Source: an uncultured Clostridia bacterium (GTDB taxonomy: Bacteria; Bacillota; Clostridia; Peptostreptococcales; Anaerovoracaceae). From it: a DNA stretch of 22,369 bases. The notes below the pieces were generated by a model. That model was not told the origin of the DNA and ran no database searches. It saw nothing but the letters and a program-made list of their open reading frames with translations. How positions within the stretch are numbered: position 1 is the stretch's first letter; each line of letters begins with the position of its first letter. Made by a program: the position numbers and the translations under genes. Shown one piece after another: positions 1-7,952 of this stretch. The stretch lies in contig CAKQNZ010000015.1 in assembly GCA_934255435.1 (NCBI GenBank), forward strand, positions 1-22,369, in the 5' to 3' direction.

Positions 1-520
1 GTATCTGGCAGAACTCCCATGGATACTCGTCGATGACTTCCTTGAAGAATTCAAAGGTATCGTGGAAAGAGAAGCCGATATGCTTTATCTTGCCCTGGGC
101 TTTCATCTCGTCCAGGAAAGGCATGAGGTTCAGTTTCTTCGCACGTTTCCATACAGGCACGGTTACGTTGTGCACAAGGTACATGTCGATGCAGTCTGTG
201 TCAAGACGTCTGAGCTGTTCCTCGAAGATGTTTTTCATGCCTTCTTCGTCCTTTGCAAGCCATATAGGCATCTTGTCAGCCAGCATGACTTTTTCACGGT
301 AGCCGTCCTTCAGGGCTTTGCCCAGTACCTTCTCGCTTTCGCCGTTGTGGTACATATAGGCTGTGTCCACATAATTCACGCCTTTGTCGATGGCTGTCCT
401 GATGATATCCACAGCTTCAGCTTCGTTGACTTTGCCGTCTTCTGTCTGCGGCAGACGCATGCAGCCGACGCCAAGCAGGGACACATCGCTGCCGATTTTC
501 TTAAATTTTCTGTATTGCAT
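1..520 (-). CDS. aldo/keto reductase, N-terminal 173 residues (cut by window edge)
   Basis: NAD(P)H-dependent oxidoreductase of the aldo/keto reductase fold, substrate unknown. The gene reads leftward and runs off position 1. The start is ATG at 518-520 behind a GAGGAG ribosome-binding site (complement of 527-532). Visible motifs are the N-terminal GVGCMRLP stretch, VDTAYMYHNGESE around residues 51-63 (catalytic Asp52 and Tyr57), Lys83 in LADKMP, and His117 in YLVHN, which complete the catalytic tetrad. The opening resembles clostridial aldo/keto reductases that carry a C-terminal ferredoxin-like 4Fe-4S domain, but that end lies outside the window, so this is only inference. It is divergent from the serine hydrolase at 608. 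Family assignment is secure; the physiological role is not known. Confidence 0.9.
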   Translation of the reverse strand, partial: MQYRKFKKIGSDVSLLGVGCMRLPQTEDGKVNEAEAVDIIRTAIDKGVNYVDTAYMYHNGESEKVLGKALKDGYREKVMLADKMPIWLAKDEEGMKNIFEEQLRRLDTDCIDMYLVHNVTVPVWKRAKKLNLMPFLDEMKAQGKIKHIGFSFHDTFEFFKEVIDEYPWEFCQI

Positions 521-607
521 AACTTTACTCCTCAGATATGATATACTTATAATGTTTTGTTTATTGATAGATAATAAATATTATACTGAAAAAAAGGATT
601 TACTGCA
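521..607. promoter_or_regulatory. divergent intergenic promoter region
   Basis: AT-rich 87-base spacer between two divergent genes. Rightward, TATACT at 582-587 is a good -10 for the serine hydrolase, with only weak -35 candidates (TTGTTT at 557-562, 19-base spacer). Leftward, TATAAG on the complement with a weak TTATCT 17 bases upstream could serve the aldo/keto reductase. The -10 elements are believable; the -35 elements are not. Confidence 0.4.
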
Positions 608-1681
608 ATGATGAAAACTGATAACAGACTTGCGGGGGTATGCGGGGATTTTTCAGACAGGATGATGGAGGAGTACGACCTGCCGGGTCTTGCTGTGGGA
701 GTGATACATGGGGATGAAGAGTATCATGCAGCAAGGGGCTTCAGGAACTTTGTCACAAAGGCTCCGATGAAGGAAAACGATATATTTCACTGTGCATCGG
801 TGTCGAAACTTTTCACGTCGGCGGGTATACTGAAACTCGTTGAAGACGGAAAGCTGGATCTTGAGGACAGACTTGTGAATGTACTGCCGGAACTGTCGAT
901 CGCCGATGGACGATGTGAAAACGTGACGATAAGACAGATGCTCACGCATACATCGGGTATAGGCGATGTTGCGGACTACTGCTGGGACACGCCGAGAACA
1001 GATGAAAGTGCATTGAAAGATTACGTGATGTCCGAGGAAGTGCATGATACGCCGCTGCTGTGGGAGCCGGGAAAAGGCGGCTTCAGGTACAGCAACATGG
1101 CATATGAGATACTGGGGTATATCATTGCCGAAAAGACGGGGAAACCCTATGAAGATGTCATGAAAGAGTGGTTCCTGCGTCCATCGTCGATGCACGATTC
1201 GACATTCCTGACCTTTGAAAGGACAGGGGGCAGCCTTGAAGCGGAGGCTGTAGACAGTACCGGTAATATGGCGATGCCTTACAGCAAGGCGCAGGACAGA
1301 TCCATAGTCCCTGAGCCGTATTATCCCTACAACAGGATGCACGGTCCAAGCTCCACATTGACGTCGAATGTGCAGGATCTGCTGAAATGGGCCAGGAGAC
1401 ACATGTCACGCAGTGTGTTCGCACCGGAGTTTTACGATGAGATATGGAAAGAATACGCTGCAGTGCCTAACAACGGCGAGGGCATGGGACTGGGATGGTT
1501 CATCAGAAGACAGGAAGGATACACCCTTTACGGTCACGAAGGTACCGACGACGGGTTCAGGGCAAGCTTCTGGATATGTCCGGAAAAAGACACCGCAGTA
1601 GTGGTACTGGCGAACATATCCAATGCACCTGTGAAAAAGATAAACAAGAAGCTCTTTGGAGAGCTGATCACTCGTCTTTGA
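608..1681 (+). CDS. serine hydrolase of the class C beta-lactamase / penicillin-binding fold
   Basis: A 357-residue protein of the beta-lactamase (AmpC/EstB/PBP4*-like) superfamily, probably an esterase or peptidase rather than a true beta-lactamase. It shows the SxxK active site as SVSK at residues 64-67, the YxN motif as YSN at 161-163, and HEG at 310-312 replacing the KTG triad, as is usual in this family. There is no signal peptide or membrane segment, so it appears cytoplasmic, which argues against a cell-wall PBP role. The start ATG at 608 follows AAAGGA at 593-598; the ATG at 611 is an alternative. The last 14 bases overlap the convergent gene ending at 1668. Substrate cannot be told from sequence. 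Confidence 0.88.
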   Translation: MMKTDNRLAGVCGDFSDRMMEEYDLPGLAVGVIHGDEEYHAARGFRNFVTKAPMKENDIFHCASVSKLFTSAGILKLVEDGKLDLEDRLVNVLPELSIADGRCENVTIRQMLTHTSGIGDVADYCWDTPRTDESALKDYVMSEEVHDTPLLWEPGKGGFRYSNMAYEILGYIIAEKTGKPYEDVMKEWFLRPSSMHDSTFLTFERTGGSLEAEAVDSTGNMAMPYSKAQDRSIVPEPYYPYNRMHGPSSTLTSNVQDLLKWARRHMSRSVFAPEFYDEIWKEYAAVPNNGEGMGLGWFIRRQEGYTLYGHEGTDDGFRASFWICPEKDTAVVVLANISNAPVKKINKKLFGELITRL

Positions 1682-2870
1682 TGAAATCAAGAAAGTCGTC
1701 GAAGTCGTCGAATCCGCTCTGGATGAATTCGAACAGCACCGGCTCCTTGAATTCGTACTTGGCAGCCGGGATAAGGAACGGCGCCAGGAGGCTTGTGCGG
1801 AGCTTCGACTCCAGAAGCCTTATATCTGAAAGAGTATATGCGGCCACGATGAGCTGCCCGTATTCCGTGAGGAAATATATACCGCTGACGTCGTTGCTCA
1901 GCCGGAATATGCGGTCGTTGACGTGGTCGTTGTTTTTTTTGAAGGACATGAACAGTCTGCCGCTGTCGTGTATGGACATCACTGTGTTCAGGTCAAAAGA
2001 AAGTTCTCCTGCGATGTTATCTGCATCTTCATCTGAAAGCAGCACTTCATAGACTGTGACGTATTCGGGTTTCGCCAGCATCATAGCCGCTTCTGCAGCG
2101 CTGACGTGGAATCCTGAGCAGTGACAGAAATCGACTACTTTGAGATCCTTGACTGCTACTTTCGATATCACTGTCTCGTACTGTCCGTCCATTTCGATAA
2201 GCGATTCGCACATATATGACACGGCGCCGTCGCTGAAAGTCTTTTCTTTGTCTATGACGTTCTTGCAGAATGTGGCGCATCTGTAGCTGTCGTAGATGTC
2301 CAGCGGGAAATCGCCGTCGGACAGATATGCAGCTGTTTCGTAGTCACGGCCGAAACACCTCATCAGGAAATAGTTCACCACCTGGTAGTCGGAAACTATC
2401 TCTGTACATATGAGCTTCATGAGTCCTGCTTTTATTTCGGGAGTGATCTCGTCTGCTCCGTCGAAAATGAAACCGTACTCTTCCTGGCCGTCCGGCATCG
2501 GAAGACCGTGTTCTTTGTTGAAATCCCTGTATATGCACATGAGATCTTTGAACTGCATCTCGGTGAGCTGTATCTTGCCGGCTCCGAGGCCTCCGATGAG
2601 CGCCTGCTCGGTCATCAGGATCTGTTCTGCATTGATACCTCTGACGGACTGGTATGTTTCAAGTCCCGCTTCTTCGCAGTCTATATAGAAAAACTGGTGG
2701 ATGTCGGGGTCTTCGCTCCAGACAGCTGCTGTATCAAGCTGCCAGTGTGCGTAGACTGCCAGTACACCCATCAGCCGTGTATCAGTGACGTACGCCGACA
2801 CGAAAGTCTTTTTTCTGTTGTCGTGGGTAGAAAGCCCACCTTCTATTACTTTAAATTTCGTTTTTTTCAA
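1668..2870 (-). CDS. hypothetical protein, 400 residues
   Basis: I do not recognise this protein. It is encoded leftward, with a TTG start (complement of 2868-2870) supported by a GAGAGG site 9 bases upstream (complement of 2880-2885) and a promoter further up. It looks soluble: no signal peptide and no clear membrane helix. The N-terminus is basic (MKKTKFKVIEGG), the body is acidic with a Cys/His pair in VDFCHCSGFH near the middle, and the C-terminus is rich in Asp and Phe (GFDDFDDFLDFIKDE). Codon use matches its neighbours, so it is likely a genuine native gene. Its 3' end overlaps the serine hydrolase 3' end by 14 bases, giving antisense overlap of the two messages. Probably a lineage-restricted conserved protein. 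Confidence 0.8.
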   Translation of the reverse strand: MKKTKFKVIEGGLSTHDNRKKTFVSAYVTDTRLMGVLAVYAHWQLDTAAVWSEDPDIHQFFYIDCEEAGLETYQSVRGINAEQILMTEQALIGGLGAGKIQLTEMQFKDLMCIYRDFNKEHGLPMPDGQEEYGFIFDGADEITPEIKAGLMKLICTEIVSDYQVVNYFLMRCFGRDYETAAYLSDGDFPLDIYDSYRCATFCKNVIDKEKTFSDGAVSYMCESLIEMDGQYETVISKVAVKDLKVVDFCHCSGFHVSAAEAAMMLAKPEYVTVYEVLLSDEDADNIAGELSFDLNTVMSIHDSGRLFMSFKKNNDHVNDRIFRLSNDVSGIYFLTEYGQLIVAAYTLSDIRLLESKLRTSLLAPFLIPAAKYEFKEPVLFEFIQSGFDDFDDFLDFIKDE

Positions 2871-2893
2871 ATCAGAATACCTCTCAAATAAAA

Positions 2894-2921
2894 AGTATAA
2901 CCTATTCTGAGAAAATTACAA
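2894..2921 (-). promoter_or_regulatory. promoter for the 400-residue hypothetical protein
   Basis: On the minus strand, TTGTAA (complement of 2916-2921) and TATACT (complement of 2894-2899) are separated by 16 bases, a good sigma-A type promoter. It lies just upstream of the GAGAGG ribosome-binding site and TTG start at 2870. Confidence 0.6.
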
Positions 2922-2957
2922 GCCGGAAAAGAAGCTGCGATATAATATATGATTTTA

Positions 2958-3001
2958 TGGTATAATCTGAATGAGGTTGGAAATACGACGGAACAAGGGG
3001 G
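2958..3001 (+). promoter_or_regulatory. extended -10 promoter and RBS of the small membrane protein
   Basis: TGGTATAAT at 2958-2966 is an extended -10 element (TGnTATAAT); no -35 match is visible at the right distance. A second TATAAT sits at 2941-2946. A purine-rich ribosome-binding site AAGGGGG at 2995-3001 precedes the ATG at 3008. Confidence 0.55.
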
Positions 3002-3007
3002 TATTAT

Positions 3008-3199
3008 ATGAAAAAGGCTGTGACATCCTTGATTGTTAGTATAGCTATGTTTCTCAGCGTACTGGGATTCATATGGTATGCACTGTGCCATCCTGAGGCT
3101 TCTTTTGCCGAAGGGACAGGAGCGTATGCAGCAGTGTACATAGTTGTGATGATCCTGCTGGCGGTGTATGCGATCGTGCAGATAAGACGCAGGAACTGA
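3008..3199 (+). CDS. small membrane protein, two predicted helices (63 residues)
   Basis: A 63-residue hydrophobic protein with two predicted membrane helices (about residues 5-26 and 39-59), a short loop between them, and a basic end (QIRRRN) that should stay in the cytoplasm. It has its own promoter and an AAGGGGG site 6 bases before the ATG, so it looks expressed. No family is recognised. It lies upstream of the SAM-riboswitch promoter and in the same direction, but it has no clear terminator of its own, so some read-through into the metK leader is possible. Confidence 0.65.
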   Translation: MKKAVTSLIVSIAMFLSVLGFIWYALCHPEASFAEGTGAYAAVYIVVMILLAVYAIVQIRRRN

Positions 3200-3226
3200 A
3201 AAGAAGCTGACGGCAGATTTACGGTA

Positions 3227-3254
3227 TTGACAGTCTGCAAAATCGGCGTATAAT
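3227..3254 (+). promoter_or_regulatory. promoter of the SAM riboswitch-metK operon
   Basis: TTGACA at 3227-3232 (perfect -35) and TATAAT at 3249-3254 (perfect -10) are separated by 16 bases. The predicted start, near 3261, is just ahead of the riboswitch aptamer. Confidence 0.9.
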
Positions 3255-3268
3255 AGATATGTATAAAT

Positions 3269-3404
3269 CCTTATTAAGAGTGGCGGAGGGAATAGGCCCA
3301 GTGAAGCCCGGCAACCTGATGTATACGAAACATGTGCACGAGTCCGGCACTGTATGCATTGCAGGTGCTAATTCCTACAGGATATTGTATTCTGAAAGAT
3401 GAGG
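3269..3404 (+). promoter_or_regulatory. SAM-I (S-box) riboswitch aptamer
   Basis: Leader RNA that binds S-adenosylmethionine and turns the operon off when SAM is plentiful. The conserved SAM-I blocks are present in order: AAGAGTGGCGGAGGGA near 3275-3290, GTGAAGCCCGGCAACC from about 3301, GGTGCTAATTCC near 3364-3375, and GAAAGATGAGG ending at 3404. Helix P1 is formed by CCTTATT (3269-3275) with GATGAGG (3398-3404). GAAAGAT at 3394-3400, overlapping the 3' side of P1, can pair with GTCTTTC at 3428-3434 in the terminator, which gives the anti-terminator switch expected of this class. Confidence 0.96.
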
Positions 3405-3426
3405 AAAGATAACAAAATGATTTGTG

Positions 3427-3457
3427 AGTCTTTCTGATTTTCAGAAAGACTTTTTTT
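3427..3457 (+). terminator. riboswitch-controlled intrinsic terminator
   Basis: A perfect 10-base-pair hairpin, AGTCTTTCTG (3427-3436) with CAGAAAGACT (3442-3451), a five-base loop and a following run of T to 3457. It is the expression platform of the SAM-I riboswitch and lies 46 bases before the metK start. Confidence 0.95.
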
Positions 3458-3502
3458 GTGCAGAGCGGTCATCTGGGGTCGTCTGTTTTGGAGGTAATAA
3501 AA

Positions 3503-4690
3503 ATGAAGAGATTTTTCACATCAGAATCAGTTACAGAAGGGCATCCTGACAAGATCTGCGACCAGATCTCAGATGCTATCGTAGACGCTATCATGGCAGA
3601 AGACCCGGCAGGCAGAGTCGCAGCCGAAACAACAGTGAACACCGGCTACGCCATGATCATGGGCGAGATAAGTACAGAATGCTATATAGATATACAGAAG
3701 ATAGCAAGAGACATCATCTGTGATATCGGATATGACAACAGCGACTATGGCTTTGACGGCAATACATGCGCCATACTCACTGCTATAGACGAGCAGTCAC
3801 CTGACATCGCACAGGGCGTGGACAAGGCGCTGGAATATAAAGACGGCACACTGGAAGACAAAGGCGACATCGCAGACGAAACAGGCGCAGGAGACCAGGG
3901 CATCATGTTCGGATTTGCATGCAATGAGACTCCGGAGCTGATGCCTATGCCTATCGCACTGGCTCACAGACTGGCAAGAAGACTGACAGAAGTGAGGAAA
4001 AACGGCACGCTGGGATATCTCAGACCTGACGGCAAGACACAGGTGACTGTCGAATACGATGATGACAAGGCAGTAAGGATAGACACTATCGTCATTTCCA
4101 CACAGCACGATCCTGACGCAGAGCTGGACCAGATCAGAAAAGATCTTATCGAACATGTCATCAGACCTGTTGTGGATGCAGAGCTTCTGGACGATGATAC
4201 AAAATATTATGTGAACCCTACAGGCAGGTTCGTTATCGGCGGACCTCACGGAGATTCCGGCCTCACAGGCAGGAAGATAATCGTAGATACCTACGGCGGA
4301 TATGCACACCACGGCGGCGGTGCTTTCAGCGGAAAAGACCCTACGAAGGTGGACCGTTCAGCGACATATGCAGCAAGATACGTTGCCAAAAATCTGGTAG
4401 CGGCAGGCCTTGCTGACAAGTGTGAGATCCAGCTGGCATATGCTATAGGAGTGGCAAGACCTGTATCCATACTGGTAGATTCTTTCGGCACAGGCAAACT
4501 CCCTGACGACAGGCTGGCAGAGATAATCGAAAAGCATTTCGATCTCAGACCGTCAGCTATAATCAGAGATCTGGATCTGAGAAGACCTGTCTACAGACAG
4601 GTAGCCGCTTATGGACATTTTGGAAGAACTGACATCGACGTACCATGGGAAAAACTCGACAAGGTCGATGAGTTAAGAAAGGAGATTTAA
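3503..4690 (+). CDS. metK: S-adenosylmethionine synthetase
   Basis: Makes S-adenosylmethionine from methionine and ATP in the cytoplasm, as a tetramer in characterised members. The 395-residue length is standard. Visible signatures are GHPDK at residues 13-17, [12 protein letters not shown] starting at residue 128 (family signature 1) and [17 protein letters not shown] around 268-284 (signature 2). The start is ATG at 3503, chosen because GGAGG at 3490-3494 is ideally placed and [17 protein letters not shown] matches the family start. A GTG at 3458 is in frame but lies directly after the riboswitch terminator and has no role. It is first in the SAM-I controlled operon, so it is repressed by its own product; the aspartokinase gene follows after 5 bases. 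Confidence 0.98.
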   Translation: MKRFFTSESVTEGHPDKICDQISDAIVDAIMAEDPAGRVAAETTVNTGYAMIMGEISTECYIDIQKIARDIICDIGYDNSDYGFDGNTCAILTAIDEQSPDIAQGVDKALEYKDGTLEDKGDIADETGAGDQGIMFGFACNETPELMPMPIALAHRLARRLTEVRKNGTLGYLRPDGKTQVTVEYDDDKAVRIDTIVISTQHDPDAELDQIRKDLIEHVIRPVVDAELLDDDTKYYVNPTGRFVIGGPHGDSGLTGRKIIVDTYGGYAHHGGGAFSGKDPTKVDRSATYAARYVAKNLVAAGLADKCEIQLAYAIGVARPVSILVDSFGTGKLPDDRLAEIIEKHFDLRPSAIIRDLDLRRPVYRQVAAYGHFGRTDIDVPWEKLDKVDELRKEI

Positions 4691-4695
4691 ATAAA

Positions 4696-6012
4696 ATGGG
4701 AGTCAAAGTAGCAAAATTCGGAGGCTCATCAGTAGCTGATGCACTGCAGATCGAAAAGATAAAGAATATCGTCGAAAAAGACGGTAATATCAAATATGTA
4801 GTTGTATCAGCACCGGGTAAAAGATTCAGCGAGGACAGCAAGGTGACAGATCTGCTGTACCTGTGCAAGACACATATCGAGCACAGGATACCTTACGAGC
4901 AGATATTTCAGGTGGTATGTGACAGATTCATGGCAGCAGAGGTGAATCTGGGCATCGACATAGATCTGGATTCTGAATTTGACGAAATAAGAAAGAATCT
5001 CGAAGATAATGCTACTGCAGATTATATCGCCAGCAGAGGTGAATATCTCAATGCGAAGCTGATAGCCGCATATCTGGGATATGATTTCGTCGATTCCAAA
5101 AAGATGATAAGATTCGATGAAAAGGGCAGATTCATGGAGGAACTCACAAACCGTGAGATCGCAAAGGAGCTGGCAAATCATGAAACAGCTGTTATACCGG
5201 GCTTCTACGGTCTTAAAGTGGACGGCACTATCAAGACTTTTTCAAGAGGCGGCTCGGACATAACAGGTGCGCTGGTGGCAAGAGCCGTTGAAGCGGATGT
5301 CTACGAAAACTGGACCGACGTTTCAGGATTCCTTATGGCGGATCCGAGGATTGTGAAAGACCCCAAGCCGATCAGCAGTATTTCATACAAAGAGCTGAGA
5401 GAGCTGTCCTACATGGGTGCATCGGTACTTCATGAAGATGCGATATACCCTGCAAGAGTGGCGAATATTCCTATCAATATCAGGAACACCAATAAACCGG
5501 AGGATCCGGGCACGATCATAACAGCTAATCCATCCGGGCATGAAGATGGTCAGATCATCAGTGGCATAGCAGGAAACAAGGATTTTACCGTTATCGGCAT
5601 ATACAAGAATCTGATGAGCGGAGAAAGGGGATTCATCAGAAGACTCACTGCTATACTTGAAGATAATGATATGTCCATAGAACATATGCCGTCAGGTATA
5701 GATACACTGTCGGTAGTTCTTTCCAATGAGACCCTGGATGGTAAACTTGATGAGATACTTGATGAATTTGATCGCCAGCTTAAGCCGGATCATATCGAGG
5801 TCTTTGAGGATATGGCACTGATAGCGACAGTAGGTGCAGGTATGTCTTTCAGGCCGGGAGTTTCGGCGAAACTTTTCACGGCTCTGGCAGAGGCAGGCGT
5901 CAATATCCGTATGATAGACCAGGGCTCCAGCGAGATGAACATTATCATCGGTGTTGAAAACAAGGATTTTGAGACAGCTATACGTGCGATATACGAAGCA
6001 TTCGTAGTGTAG
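4696..6012 (+). CDS. aspartate kinase with tandem ACT domains
   Basis: Phosphorylates aspartate, the first step toward lysine, threonine and methionine. The 438-residue protein has the kinase signature KFGGSS at 7-12, SRGEYLNA at 113-120, and SRGGSDITGAL at 183-193, followed by two ACT-type regulatory domains (about 298-365 and 372-438) that normally bind an end-product amino acid. Length and layout fit the single-chain, homo-oligomeric class (LysC/AK III-like) found in Clostridia. Start ATG 4696 follows AAAGGAG at 4678-4684. It begins 5 bases after metK and so sits under the SAM riboswitch, which suggests that this isozyme feeds methionine/SAM synthesis. Which amino acid inhibits it cannot be read from sequence. 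Confidence 0.95.
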   Translation: MGVKVAKFGGSSVADALQIEKIKNIVEKDGNIKYVVVSAPGKRFSEDSKVTDLLYLCKTHIEHRIPYEQIFQVVCDRFMAAEVNLGIDIDLDSEFDEIRKNLEDNATADYIASRGEYLNAKLIAAYLGYDFVDSKKMIRFDEKGRFMEELTNREIAKELANHETAVIPGFYGLKVDGTIKTFSRGGSDITGALVARAVEADVYENWTDVSGFLMADPRIVKDPKPISSISYKELRELSYMGASVLHEDAIYPARVANIPINIRNTNKPEDPGTIITANPSGHEDGQIISGIAGNKDFTVIGIYKNLMSGERGFIRRLTAILEDNDMSIEHMPSGIDTLSVVLSNETLDGKLDEILDEFDRQLKPDHIEVFEDMALIATVGAGMSFRPGVSAKLFTALAEAGVNIRMIDQGSSEMNIIIGVENKDFETAIRAIYEAFVV

Positions 6013-6044
6013 CTGACGGATAGTCAGATGAAGGAAGGCAGATT

Positions 6045-7052
6045 TTGTTTATACGGGAAATAATACTGATATGTTATCTGATAGGCATAATACTGGGAGT
6101 TTCCGGACTTACGACGGCAGTGCTGGCATACCGCAGAGAGCGGTCGGAGCTGAGCTTTGCACTGATAGGATTCTGCCTGCTGATGCTGGTGATGTGCTGC
6201 TATGATATGGCGATATACTACTGTGATTATGTCATCGGAGGGCTGAGCAGCCAGAAGATACTCAGGATAGGCAACTGTATAATCGCAGCGACTATGCTGA
6301 TGTGGTCGAGTCTTCAGATAGGTATAGGCGGCAAAGGTCCTCTGAAGATCGTGGACAGTCTGGTGCAGAAATATCTTGTGTTTTACATAGCGCTCTGGAT
6401 GCTTCTGACGGTCTTTCTGAGTATAAAGCAGTTCTACACACTCAAATGGATGCTGCTGGCGACTGATATAGCACTGATAGTCCTTGTCCTGGCATCTTCT
6501 GTAGGACACATGATATTCACCGCAGTACAGGGCAGGAAATATTCTTTCCACTACATGGTGACAGTGACGGCAGTGCTGATCTGGAACTACATATCGTATT
6601 TCTGGGGAGAGGCTTCAGTCTACTGGGGCAACAGCGACTTCATAAGAGCGCCTCTGGATCTTACGATAATATTCTGGCTCATCGTCAATGCAGCAACGCT
6701 TGTTTACGGATACAGATATGCTTTTCTGCCTGCGTTCAGGCATGAGTCTGTCAAAGAGCAGGAGCAGAACGGCGGACGGACAGATACAAAGAGCCGCATA
6801 GAAGAGATATGCAGTCAGTACGGTCTGACGCCCAGGGAAAAGGAGCTTATCGAACTGATATACAGCGGACTGAGCAACAGAGAGATAGCAGAGAAGCTGT
6901 ATCTTTCCGAAAGCACAGTAAAGACACATATCTATAACATATTCAGGAAACTGGACGTCAGGAACCGTGTCAGCGTCATATGTATGATAAACGGAGAATT
7001 CCAGGATGACGAGACAGATAAAAAAGAAAGCTGCACAGATGACAGCAAGTGA
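6045..7052 (+). CDS. membrane-anchored LuxR-family transcriptional regulator
   Basis: A 335-residue protein with about seven predicted membrane helices across residues 4-225, followed by a short linker and a LuxR/GerE helix-turn-helix domain at about 260-320 (LTPREKELIELIYSGLSNRE, then STVKTHIYNIFRKL). The arrangement suggests a membrane sensor fused directly to its DNA-binding output, with no receiver or kinase domain. The start is TTG at 6045, preceded by AAGGAAGG at 6031-6038; no in-frame ATG fits as well. It begins 32 bases after the aspartokinase gene with no terminator between, so it probably belongs to the metK transcript. Ligand and targets are unknown. A hairpin terminator follows at 7070-7093. 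Confidence 0.88.
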   Translation: MFIREIILICYLIGIILGVSGLTTAVLAYRRERSELSFALIGFCLLMLVMCCYDMAIYYCDYVIGGLSSQKILRIGNCIIAATMLMWSSLQIGIGGKGPLKIVDSLVQKYLVFYIALWMLLTVFLSIKQFYTLKWMLLATDIALIVLVLASSVGHMIFTAVQGRKYSFHYMVTVTAVLIWNYISYFWGEASVYWGNSDFIRAPLDLTIIFWLIVNAATLVYGYRYAFLPAFRHESVKEQEQNGGRTDTKSRIEEICSQYGLTPREKELIELIYSGLSNREIAEKLYLSESTVKTHIYNIFRKLDVRNRVSVICMINGEFQDDETDKKESCTDDSK

Positions 7053-7062
7053 TATATAAAGG

Positions 7063-7095
7063 AAAAAAGAGAGCCGGCGAAAAATCCGGCTCTTT
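7063..7095. terminator. bidirectional terminator between convergent genes
   Basis: A perfect 8-base-pair hairpin, AGAGCCGG (7070-7077) with CCGGCTCT (7086-7093). On the minus strand it is followed by six T (complement of 7063-7068), a good terminator for the TM2 gene; on the plus strand only three T follow, so it is weaker for the metK operon. Confidence 0.8.
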
Positions 7096-7125
7096 GAGTA
7101 TCATGGTACAAAAAAACAGCAGCCA

Positions 7126-7431
7126 CTATAGCGCAGCTACTATTTTTCTGTAATTGATTTCCTGTGTCATAGGGATACTGTACCCTATATCGGGAAACCA
7201 CCAGGTGCCCAGTGTGAAGATGATCAGTGCGATTTTGCAGAGGAAGACCCTTGAACCACTCTGATATAACCTGTCGATGCCTGCCAGCCCGAGAAAAATC
7301 GAAAGAAAGAGAGTAACATAAGGATTTTTCAATCTGACATCGTCAGGGATCCGACCATCTTCTCCCAGGAGCACCTGAATTTCATCTACATGTTTTCTGC
7401 CGACGAACTTGATCAATTGCTTTCTGTCCAT
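7126..7431 (-). CDS. TM2-domain membrane protein
   Basis: A 101-residue protein with a soluble basic N-terminus (about residues 1-35) and a TM2-like pair of membrane helices at about 36-85. The TM2 pattern is visible as NPYVTLFLSIFLGLAGIDRL followed by a second helix ending TLGTWWFPDI; the Gly-x-Asp-Arg turn and the Trp-Trp pair are typical. Molecular function of TM2 proteins in bacteria is not established. Start ATG at 7429-7431 (complement) follows GAGGAG (complement of 7440-7445) at 8 bases. It is convergent with the LuxR-type gene and uses the shared hairpin as terminator. No convincing -35/-10 pair was found upstream. Confidence 0.82.
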   Translation of the reverse strand: MDRKQLIKFVGRKHVDEIQVLLGEDGRIPDDVRLKNPYVTLFLSIFLGLAGIDRLYQSGSRVFLCKIALIIFTLGTWWFPDIGYSIPMTQEINYRKIVAAL

Positions 7432-7952
7432 GATGTTGTCTCCTCGTTGTAGTATCTTTGATTTTTATCGTGCGTGGCTCATAACTGTTGAGTAACTGAA
7501 GTCATGGTTTTGAAATCACAGTAACTATGATATCAGAAATCCGGCAGATGTTAATCCGAATCCGGTATGAAACCGTGTCGTAAAAAAGTATGATATGGAT
7601 GGCAACGCTGCAGATCGTCGCAAATCTGTGAAAAAAACAGAAAAATGCGGGTAGTACTGTAGTACTAAATCCACTGCCTGTGCGGTTTACGGGACTTCTG
7701 CATCAGCTGTGCCACCATCGCCGTTTTTTCAGCAGTCAGGGTATCCCGGAACGTATGTCAGCCTGCAGATAATGTCAAAAATCAATGTTAAATCTATCTT
7801 CATCTTCTTTTATTTACCATATAAATAATGTATACTTATAAAGTGCAGCTTCATACGAGGCAGGCACTTAACGAGAGTCAGAAGGCAGACATTTACGCTG
7901 TCGTTATAATAAAACCAGAAAAGATTCGATTCCGGAGAAAGGGGAAGAATAT
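7432..7952. other. 521-base non-coding region upstream of secA
   Basis: No credible gene was found here. It separates the divergent TM2 gene and secA. The likely secA -10 is TATACT at 7831-7836, with weak -35 candidates only; a second TATAAT is at 7905-7910. The transcript from the first would have a leader of about 110 bases containing a small hairpin (AAGTGC at 7841-7846 with GCACTT at 7864-7869). GTAGTACT occurs twice in tandem at 7651-7666. The rest shows no structure I can support. Confidence 0.4.

Noticed and set aside
3458..3502. Upstream in-frame GTG extension of metK by 15 residues
   Set aside because: It starts at the end of the riboswitch terminator T-run, lacks a ribosome-binding site, and the ATG at 3503 has an ideal GGAGG and the family N-terminus.
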